This document shows positions 1-5,495 of a stretch of DNA of 7,949 nt, piece by piece. The notes under the pieces were generated by a model. The model had not been told where the DNA came from. It did not search any database and saw only the letters and a list, made by a program, of their open reading frames with translations. A program made the translations under genes and the position numbers. Origin of the DNA: Planctomycetota bacterium (GTDB taxonomy: Bacteria; Planctomycetota; Phycisphaerae; Phycisphaerales; SM1A02); the NCBI GenBank assembly GCA_027295435.1, contig JAPUKX010000228.1, positions 1-7,949 of the forward strand, given 5' to 3'. Position 1 is the first letter of the stretch. Every line of letters starts with the position of its first letter.

Positions 1-7
1 AGCCGAT

Positions 8-1228
8 ATGCCGGTGATGTCCAGCCCCTTGCGAGCCGGCCACGGACTGATCCTCATCGTCATCGCGCTGTTGACGATCGGCGTGGTGATGGTCAATTCC
101 GCTGGGCTGACGATCGACCCCGAGCGTCAGATCGACTTGCGAGATGTCCTGCTGGGCCGGCCGACCATCCTCGCCGGCCTGGCGGTGGCGATGATGCTCG
201 TGGGTTCGCGGGTCCCTCTGGATCGGCTGTACCGTGCCCGGGGGGTTGCTTCGCCCTTGCCGTGGCTCGCCCTCATAATGGTGGCCCTGCTCCTGGCGGT
301 GCATCTGCCGGGAATCGGACTGGAAGTCAACGGGGCCCGGCGGTGGATCAGCCTAGGGCCGATTAGCTTCCAACCCAGCGAAGTGGCGAAATGGGGTGTG
401 CTGCTAATCTTGGCTGGGTACGCGGCGCGGCGGGCGGGCGCAACGGGGCAGTTCATGCGCGGCTTTGTGCAGCCCATGGCGTTCGTCGCGCTTCTGTGCG
501 CATTGATCGCGACTGAAGACCTCGGCACAGCAGTGCTCATCGGGGCCGCGAGCGTCGGCGTGCTGCTGGCTGGCGGAGCGAAAGTCCTTCACGCCGCTGT
601 CCTGGCACCACCGGCTGTGCTCGCGTTCGTTGCGGCAGTGCTGAGCAATCCGTATCGACTCGACCGACTGCGCGCATTCGTTGATCCGTATCAGGATCCC
701 CAGGGCATCGGCTACCACATGATTCAATCGATGGCGACGGTGGCCGGGGGCGGTGTTCCCGGGCGAGGCCTTGGCAACAGCGTGCAGAAGTTCGGGTACC
801 TGCCGCAAGACACCAACGATTTCATCTTCGCCATCATTTGCGAAGAACTGGGGCTCATCGGTGCCGCGGTGATCATCTGCCTCTTCTGCACCTTACTGTT
901 GTGCGGTCTGTCGATCATCCGCAGAGTGGAGCATCCGGCCAATCGCCTGCTGGGTTTGGGGATCATGCTGACGATCGGCCTCCAGGCGGTGATCAACATG
1001 GCGGTGGTGACCGGGTTGGCTCCCACCAAAGGCATCGCCCTTCCGTTGGTCTCCGCCGGCGGCACGGGATGGGTGCTGACGGCATTTTCCATCGGGCTGC
1101 TGGTGTCAATGGACCGGGCCATCGCCAGCAGCAAACCGCGGCCGGCGTCTTGGGGCCGTCAACTCACTCCGTGCGGCGTCGATGCAGCGTCGCGGGTCGC
1201 GGTAAACTTGAGGCAGGCTTCTCTGTGA
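8..1228 (+). CDS. ftsW: FtsW-type peptidoglycan glycosyltransferase (SEDS family)
   Basis: SEDS-family integral membrane enzyme that polymerises lipid II into glycan strands at the division site, normally with a class B penicillin-binding protein. Of 406 residues, about 370 are membrane core. Visible family marks are NGARRWISLGP (108-118) followed by FQPSE (121-125), EDLGTA (170-175), the loop YLPQDTNDFIF (264-274) with Asp271 at the position of the presumed catalytic aspartate, and TGLAPTKGIALPLVSAGG (335-352). The PTKG wording favours FtsW over RodA, which usually has PVTG, and murG 16 bases downstream agrees. The usual GGSS after the last loop is GGTG here. A polar tail of about 35 residues follows the last helix. 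The ATG at 8 or the one at 17 could be the start; the frame is open to the left edge, so a start outside the window cannot be excluded. Confidence 0.93.
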   Translation: MPVMSSPLRAGHGLILIVIALLTIGVVMVNSAGLTIDPERQIDLRDVLLGRPTILAGLAVAMMLVGSRVPLDRLYRARGVASPLPWLALIMVALLLAVHLPGIGLEVNGARRWISLGPISFQPSEVAKWGVLLILAGYAARRAGATGQFMRGFVQPMAFVALLCALIATEDLGTAVLIGAASVGVLLAGGAKVLHAAVLAPPAVLAFVAAVLSNPYRLDRLRAFVDPYQDPQGIGYHMIQSMATVAGGGVPGRGLGNSVQKFGYLPQDTNDFIFAIICEELGLIGAAVIICLFCTLLLCGLSIIRRVEHPANRLLGLGIMLTIGLQAVINMAVVTGLAPTKGIALPLVSAGGTGWVLTAFSIGLLVSMDRAIASSKPRPASWGRQLTPCGVDAASRVAVNLRQASL

Positions 1229-1244
1229 GTCGCAGGATGCTTCA

Positions 1245-2444
1245 ATGGCTCATGGCAGCGAATCCGGTTCCAATGTCGCCAGGACCTATCTCTTTGCCGG
1301 GGGCGGATCAGGCGGACACCTCAGCCCAGCCCTAGCCATTGCCGAGCGGATCGGCGAGCTGGAGCCATCCGCGCGATCTCTGTTCGTCTGCTCCCGTCGA
1401 GAGATCGACGCGACAATGCTGTCGGAGGCGAAGGTCTGCTTCGAGCCGATCGCCGCCTCGCCCTTCTCGGTTCGTCCGCGACCGCTGCTTCGATTCGTGG
1501 CCAACTATCGCCGAAGTATCCACACGGTGAAGGCCCTGATCCAGCGGGAAAGGGTGGACCGTCTGGTCGCGCTGGGAGGATTCGTCTCCGCACCGGTGGT
1601 GGTAGCCGCTGCAAAGTGCCACGTGCCGGTGACCCTCATCAACCTCGACGACCCACCGGGCAAGGCCAACCGATGGATCGCCAAGCGGTGCGAGCAGGTT
1701 TTCTCGGCGATTGACGTTGGGCAGCTACCTCGGTTTGCGCAGCGGGTCGTCGGCATGCCGATTCGCCGCTGCGCGTTGGCGCCGCACGATTCCAAATGGT
1801 GCCGCAACGAATTGGGCCTCGATCCCGCCCGGCTGACTTTGCTGGTGACCGGCGCGTCGCAGGGATCGAGAAGCATCAACGCCCTTCTCATCGCCCTTGC
1901 GGCATCGGACCCGTCGATGTTCGCCGATTGGCAGGTTTGTCACCTCTGCGGACGGGCTGATTCCGACGCGGTCCGACGGGCGTATGCGGCTGCGAGTATC
2001 CCTGCGGTGGTGGTGTCGTTTGTGCACCACATCGGCCTGGCGTGGGGCGCGGCGGACTTGGCCATCAGCCGGGCCGGCGCCAGCTCCGTCGCCGAGGCCT
2101 GGGCCAACTCGGTTCCCACGATCTTTGTGCCCTATCCCCATCACCGTGACCAGCACCAGCAGCGCAACGCCCAGCCGATGGTCGCCGTGGGCGGAGCGGT
2201 CATCGAACCCGATCACCTTGACCCCACCATCAACGCTCACCACATCGGGACGACGCTTCGCGCGTTGTTGAGCGACCACGATCGACGCCGGACTATGCAG
2301 GTGAACCTCCGCGCCCACCCGCCCGCTGATGCTGCGGTCACCATCGCCAGGCTCTTGCTGGATCTACCCGACGATCAGCCGGGGAGCCCCGCTGATGCTC
2401 ATGCCTTGACCGGTCAGGGCGCAATTCCGACCGCGGCGGGATAA
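1245..2444 (+). CDS. murG: MurG, undecaprenyl-PP-MurNAc-pentapeptide GlcNAc transferase (divergent)
   Basis: GT28 glycosyltransferase that moves GlcNAc from UDP-GlcNAc onto lipid I to make lipid II on the inner face of the membrane. It has two Rossmann-like halves. The N-terminal half carries the glycine-rich loop GGGSGGH (19-25) and ALGGFVSAP (109-117). The C-terminal half carries TGASQGSRSIN (202-212), SRAGASSVAEA (275-285, with the conserved Glu) and YPHHRDQHQQRNA (297-309, with the Gln and Asn that contact the nucleotide sugar). Two usual motifs are changed: HEQN reads NLDD (133-136), and the HQTG-like motif reads HLCG (233-236). At 399 residues it is longer than the usual 355-365 because of a short N-terminal leader and a polar C-terminal tail of about 25. 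CAGGA at 1233-1237, 7 bases upstream, supports this ATG. It most likely shares a transcript with ftsW. Confidence 0.92.
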   Translation: MAHGSESGSNVARTYLFAGGGSGGHLSPALAIAERIGELEPSARSLFVCSRREIDATMLSEAKVCFEPIAASPFSVRPRPLLRFVANYRRSIHTVKALIQRERVDRLVALGGFVSAPVVVAAAKCHVPVTLINLDDPPGKANRWIAKRCEQVFSAIDVGQLPRFAQRVVGMPIRRCALAPHDSKWCRNELGLDPARLTLLVTGASQGSRSINALLIALAASDPSMFADWQVCHLCGRADSDAVRRAYAAASIPAVVVSFVHHIGLAWGAADLAISRAGASSVAEAWANSVPTIFVPYPHHRDQHQQRNAQPMVAVGGAVIEPDHLDPTINAHHIGTTLRALLSDHDRRRTMQVNLRAHPPADAAVTIARLLLDLPDDQPGSPADAHALTGQGAIPTAAG

Positions 2445-2499
2445 CCGTCCAGCCCAGGTGCCTAAAATGGAACTGGAAGGATGCCACTGGGAGGCAGAT

Positions 2500-2505
2500 G
2501 GAAGA
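2500..2505 (+). promoter_or_regulatory. ribosome binding site choosing the start at 2511
   Basis: GGAAGA sits 5 bases before the ATG at 2511. The in-frame ATG at 2481 has its purine run (GGAAGG) directly against the start codon, too close to work well, so 2511 is preferred for the next gene. Confidence 0.45.
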
Positions 2506-2510
2506 TCGAC

Positions 2511-3008
2511 ATGCCATCTATTGAGGGCCGGACCAGATTTGTGGTGCTGACGCGGACCGGCGGCGGTGGCGAGCCCCTACCGACCCTGCTCGACCGCCGC
2601 ACCGCAGGGCAGTGGCAGGCTCACGAGGCCGACGACCCGTTGGCGGCGCTGGCCGAGCTGTGCCTGCTTGACCGCACGCAGAAGTCACGCGTGGGTTGGG
2701 GGCAGCAACAGATCGAAGGGCTGGCCCTTGTCGTCGTCGAACCAACACGCTGGCCCCAGCTCGACGCCATGCTGGCCGCGGCCAGACGCTATGTGCCCCA
2801 GGCCAACCTGTGGTCCTATGTTGACGGAACGCTGTGCCCGCTGGCATCCGGCCACGAGCCGGTGACCCAACCAACTGCGAAGAACACAGCCCCAACTCAC
2901 GGGGCGGCGAGCGAGAGTAAGCCATCACCACCCTCGGATACGCCTCAGATCACCCAGGAAGAAATCGCCATGCTGCTGGATAACGACGATCGAGGTCCGT
3001 CGAAATGA
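2511..3008 (+). CDS. hypothetical protein with C-terminal FliM/FliN-like peptide
   Basis: I do not recognise this family. The product is 165 residues from the preferred ATG (175 from the ATG at 2481). Residues 1-112 look like a compact alpha/beta domain: a hydrophobic strand near 11-15 (VVLTR), a helix near 43-53, and a strand LALVVVEP (71-78) followed by a helix and ARRYVPQANLWSY (91-103), a pattern reminiscent of a degenerate receiver domain. Residues 115-145 are a Pro/Ser/Thr-rich, probably disordered linker. The last 20 residues contain ITQEEIAMLL (147-156) followed by an acidic DNDD, closely matching the LSQxEIDALL peptide at the N-terminus of flagellar FliM and FliY, which in FliM binds phosphorylated CheY. 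The stop overlaps the start of the diguanylate cyclase gene by 4 bases, so the two products are probably made together and may act together. There is no signal peptide or membrane segment. Function is unknown. Confidence 0.8.
   Translation: MPSIEGRTRFVVLTRTGGGGEPLPTLLDRRTAGQWQAHEADDPLAALAELCLLDRTQKSRVGWGQQQIEGLALVVVEPTRWPQLDAMLAAARRYVPQANLWSYVDGTLCPLASGHEPVTQPTAKNTAPTHGAASESKPSPPSDTPQITQEEIAMLLDNDDRGPSK
2949..2978 (+). other. FliM/FliN-type EIDALL-like peptide motif
   Basis: These bases encode ITQEEIAMLL, followed by DNDD. The consensus in FliM, FliN and FliY is L-S-Q-x-E-I-D-A-L-L followed by G/N and acidic residues. The order of polar and hydrophobic positions is kept, with Asp to Ala and Ala to Met the only clear changes inside the core. 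In the flagellar proteins the motif is at the N-terminus; here it ends a protein after a flexible linker. A role in binding a response regulator is inference from the FliM case. Confidence 0.5.
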
Positions 3009-4348
3009 GCTCATACGGACCGCCAAGGCGAGTCGAGCACGGCCGGGTGCTCATCGTCGGCTGCGCCGATGCCACAAGGATTCCGCAGCAGGTCAGCCAG
3101 TCCGCCGACGGCGTACGCCAGACTTTACTCCACAGGGACAACCTCTTTGACGCCTTGGGCGAGGTGGCGATCGCCACCGCCGCCGAGCCGGTGGCGGCGG
3201 TGCTGATACCGGTTGATGTCGTTCGACTGTCCTCCGCCAACGCGCCGCAGGCATTTCGGCGGGTTGATCCTTCCGTGCGATTGATTCTGTTAGCTGAATC
3301 CCAAGAGGAGCTTGGGGGAATCGACGCGGTCGCGGACGGATTCGACGAAGTGCTAATCGAACCGGTCGGGGCGACCCGTCTCCAACAAGCCCGCGAGGCG
3401 ACCCAACCGGCGGCCCGGACCATGCCACCGGTCGAAGCCGAGGCACCTGACCTCACCACGGCCGGTCAGGCCGAAGATCAGCCCATGGAACAGCTGGGCG
3501 ACACCGACCTCGTCGAAGCCATACTGACTGATCCCGCCGGCATCCGGGACAGGGCCATGCAACTGATCGTCCAGCAGACGCAATGGGCTGACCTGGCGCT
3601 GACGGAAGATCGCCCACAGCGCGACGCCGAGCGCGCAGGGGCGTCGGCGGACGTGCGCTACGGCCGGCGATCCTTCGGGGTTCTTTCCTCAAGCCGGGGC
3701 AGCGTTTCGCAACTGCGGCCGTGGGCTGATTGGCTGGCGCGATGGCTGGCCCTGGATCGAAACTTCCGCGACTACCGAGAGATGGCCTTTCACGACGAGC
3801 TGACCGGAGCGGGGAACCGGCGGTTCTACGAAGTCTTCATGCAACAGACCATGCCCAAAGCTGCCCGCATGCGCCGAGCGGTAACGGTGATGGTCTTCGA
3901 CCTCGACGACTTCAAACATTACAACGATCAGTTCGGACACCATGCCGGCGATGAGGTGCTGCGCGAGACCGTGCGGCTGCTGAACTCGGTGATCCGCAAG
4001 GGCGACCGGGTCTGCCGAATCGGCGGCGACGAGTTCGTCGTGATCTTCGCCGATCCCGAGGGCCCGCGAGAGCCGGGATCCACTCCGCCGGAGACCGTCG
4101 AGCAAATCGCGAAGCGTTTCCAGGATCAGATCTGCCAGATGAAGTTCCCCAAGCTGGGCGTCGATGCACCCGGCACGCTGAGCATCTCCGGCGGGCTGGC
4201 CACCTATCCCTGGGACGGAGCCGATCCAGCAAGCCTGCTCCGCCACGCTGATCAACTGGCGTTACAGTCGAAGAAGAAGGGGAAGAACGTGATCACCATG
4301 GGTCCGGGGGCCCGGGGAATCTGTGGCGCCAACGATCCCCCTGCGTAA
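3005..4348 (+). CDS. diguanylate cyclase with degenerate receiver-like N-terminal domain
   Basis: Predicted to make cyclic di-GMP from two GTP in the cytoplasm. The GGDEF domain covers about 262-432: DELT (264-267), Asp299 and the FKHYND stretch (303-308) for metal and guanine contact, GDE (315-317), and an exact GGDEF (340-344). RKGD (331-334), 5 residues before GGDEF, fits the RxxD product-inhibition site, so feedback by c-di-GMP is likely. Residues 14-125 have receiver-like strands (RVLIV, AAVLIPV, RLILLA, EVLIEP), but the acidic pocket is missing and the usual Lys-Pro is Glu-Pro (119-120), so phosphorylation is unlikely. The middle (165-255) ends in FGVLSS and a long helix leading into GGDEF, which could be a shrunken GAF domain. 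There is no membrane segment. GAGGT at 2992-2996 is a good ribosome site inside the upstream gene, and the ATGA overlap points to translational coupling. Confidence 0.93.
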   Translation: MSSYGPPRRVEHGRVLIVGCADATRIPQQVSQSADGVRQTLLHRDNLFDALGEVAIATAAEPVAAVLIPVDVVRLSSANAPQAFRRVDPSVRLILLAESQEELGGIDAVADGFDEVLIEPVGATRLQQAREATQPAARTMPPVEAEAPDLTTAGQAEDQPMEQLGDTDLVEAILTDPAGIRDRAMQLIVQQTQWADLALTEDRPQRDAERAGASADVRYGRRSFGVLSSSRGSVSQLRPWADWLARWLALDRNFRDYREMAFHDELTGAGNRRFYEVFMQQTMPKAARMRRAVTVMVFDLDDFKHYNDQFGHHAGDEVLRETVRLLNSVIRKGDRVCRIGGDEFVVIFADPEGPREPGSTPPETVEQIAKRFQDQICQMKFPKLGVDAPGTLSISGGLATYPWDGADPASLLRHADQLALQSKKKGKNVITMGPGARGICGANDPPA

Positions 4349-4365
4349 TGGTGCCCGCCACTCCG

Positions 4366-4423
4366 CGAAACGATCACCGCCCGAAACGACTCCCGTTCCC
4401 TTTGTCATTCCCTCTTTCGTTTC
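4366..4423. repeat. short direct and inverted repeats at a convergent gene junction
   Basis: CGAAACGA occurs at 4366-4373 and again at 4382-4389, and TCGTTTC, the complement of GAAACGA, is at 4417-4423. They sit at the 25-base gap between two converging stop codons and in the last codons of the HMG-CoA lyase gene. A stem from 4383-4389 with 4417-4423 would have only 7 pairs and a 27-base loop. It may help end transcription, but there is no clear T run, so this is weak. Confidence 0.2.
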
Positions 4424-5312
4424 CGTCGGCGCCGAACACCCGCCCGGGCAGCGCTCGACCAAGCGCCGCGGCGACGTGACGCGAAGCCGCAAAGAGCGCC
4501 CCAAGATCAACGCCTGTTTCGTAACCCATGCGGTTACACAAATACACCAGGTCTTCCGTGGCCAGGTTTCCTGCTGCGCCCGGGGCGTAGGGGCAGCCCC
4601 CCAGCCCGCCACAGGTCGCATCAAAGCTCACCACGCCCAGTTGGATCGCGCGCAGCGCGCACGCCAGGGCCGTGCCGCGAGTGTCGTGCAAGTGCAGTGT
4701 GGTTTGGGCGGGCTCCAGCAGGCCGGTCAGACCCTCGTACAACCTGTCAATGTCGCTCGGCACGGCCACGCCGATCGTCTCCCCGAGGTCAATCTCATCA
4801 GCGCCTATATCCAGCAATCTGGCAGCCACCTCACGCACCCGCCCCGGATCAATTGCGCCTTCATATGGGCAGGCCACGGCGCAGCTGATGTAGGCGCGAA
4901 CGGGCAGCGACGCGGACCGCGCTTGCGCGATCACCGGCGTGAAACGCCGTAGAGTCTCGCCGATCGTGGCGTTGGTGTTCTTGCGGCTGAACGTCTCGGA
5001 GGCGGCGGTGAACAGCGCGATCTTGTCCACGTGTGCCGCCAGCGCGCGCTGCATGCCCTCTTCGTTCGGCACCAGCGCCGAGTACACCACTGAATCCCGA
5101 CGGCTCATTCGCCCAAACACGTCCTCGGCATCACCCAACTGCGGCACCCATTGGGGGCTTACAAAACTGCTGACCTCGATCTCGGCCACGCCGGCCTGCG
5201 ACAGCAGATCGACGAACGCAACCTTCTCCTGAACGCTGACCACCACCGCCTCGTTTTGCAGCCCATCCCTCGGGCCGACCTCGGTGATGCGAATGTGTTT
5301 CCGCGCAGGCAT
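4374..5312 (-). CDS. mvaB: hydroxymethylglutaryl-CoA lyase
   Basis: Splits HMG-CoA into acetoacetate and acetyl-CoA, the last step of leucine breakdown and of ketogenesis. It is a TIM-barrel enzyme of the HMGL-like family, 312 residues against a usual 300 or so. All the expected residues are visible by comparison with the human enzyme: GPRDGLQNE (13-21) with catalytic Arg15 and metal ligand Asp16, Glu46 in EVSSF, CPYEG (148-152), DLGETIG (175-181), metal ligands His207 and His209 in HLHDTRG, and the mobile-loop GGLGGCPYAPGAAGNLATED (235-254) with catalytic Cys240 and ligand Asn249. The GGLGGCPYA signature separates it from isopropylmalate and homocitrate synthases. The last 20 residues are an unusual Gly/Asn/Arg-rich tail. 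No clear ribosome site precedes the ATG. It follows the small membrane protein by 36 bases and probably shares its transcript. Confidence 0.95.
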   Translation of the reverse strand: MPARKHIRITEVGPRDGLQNEAVVVSVQEKVAFVDLLSQAGVAEIEVSSFVSPQWVPQLGDAEDVFGRMSRRDSVVYSALVPNEEGMQRALAAHVDKIALFTAASETFSRKNTNATIGETLRRFTPVIAQARSASLPVRAYISCAVACPYEGAIDPGRVREVAARLLDIGADEIDLGETIGVAVPSDIDRLYEGLTGLLEPAQTTLHLHDTRGTALACALRAIQLGVVSFDATCGGLGGCPYAPGAAGNLATEDLVYLCNRMGYETGVDLGALFAASRHVAAALGRALPGRVFGADGNERGNDKGNGSRFGR

Positions 5313-5348
5313 TGGGCACTAAGCATGAGGTATCGAGCGGTGAATCCC

Positions 5349-5495
5349 CTAGCCCCCGTCTCTGCCGGGGGGCTCCTTCCTCGTCAAGGTGAAAACAAAG
5401 AACCCAAGCACGACGAGCATGAGCACGCCGCCGATGACAAGCAGGATCCACTCGTAACCGGCGCTGCCTTCCTGTACGGATTCTGCAACCATCAT
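5349..5495 (-). CDS. 48-residue single-pass membrane protein, translationally coupled to ygfZ
   Basis: A short frame of 48 codons, from ATG at 5495 to TAG at 5349. The first 15 residues are polar with three glutamates. Residues 16-37 (starting WILLVIGG and ending FFVFTL) form one strongly hydrophobic helix, long enough to cross a membrane. The tail TRKEPPGRDGG is basic. By the positive-inside rule the C-terminus would be cytoplasmic and the N-terminus outside. Its ATG overlaps the TGA of the upstream ygfZ-like gene by 4 bases (ATGA), a classic coupling arrangement, and a second ATG follows directly, giving 47 residues if used. I do not recognise the family. The hydrophobic pattern, basic flank and exact overlap argue for a real gene. 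Lacking homologues to compare, I cannot say what it does. Confidence 0.65.
   Translation of the reverse strand: MMVAESVQEGSAGYEWILLVIGGVLMLVVLGFFVFTLTRKEPPGRDGG
5351..5374 (-). terminator. GC-rich stem-loop at the end of the small membrane protein gene
   Basis: AGCCCCC (5351-5357) pairs with GGGGGCT (5368-5374) around a 10-base loop, overlapping the last codons and stop of the small gene on the minus strand. No T run follows, so it is not a standard intrinsic terminator. It could slow or partly stop transcription before mvaB, protect the 3' end of the upstream message, or simply reflect the Pro-Pro-Gly and Gly-Gly codons. Confidence 0.25.

Noticed and set aside
838..1335. 165-residue plus-strand frame across the ftsW-murG junction
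   Set aside because: Overlaps two well supported genes in another frame, with low-complexity His/Gly/Arg-rich translation.
1725..2318. 197-residue minus-strand frame within murG
   Set aside because: Antisense shadow of a conserved gene; no motif.
3689..4255. 188-residue minus-strand frame within the diguanylate cyclase gene
   Set aside because: Antisense to the GGDEF domain; no family features.
4306..4320. CCGGGGGCCCGG near-palindrome at the end of the cyclase gene
   Set aside because: Too short a loop for a hairpin and no T run; explained by Gly-Pro-Gly codons.
4323..4952. 209-residue plus-strand frame
   Set aside because: Antisense to mvaB, whose catalytic motifs are all intact.
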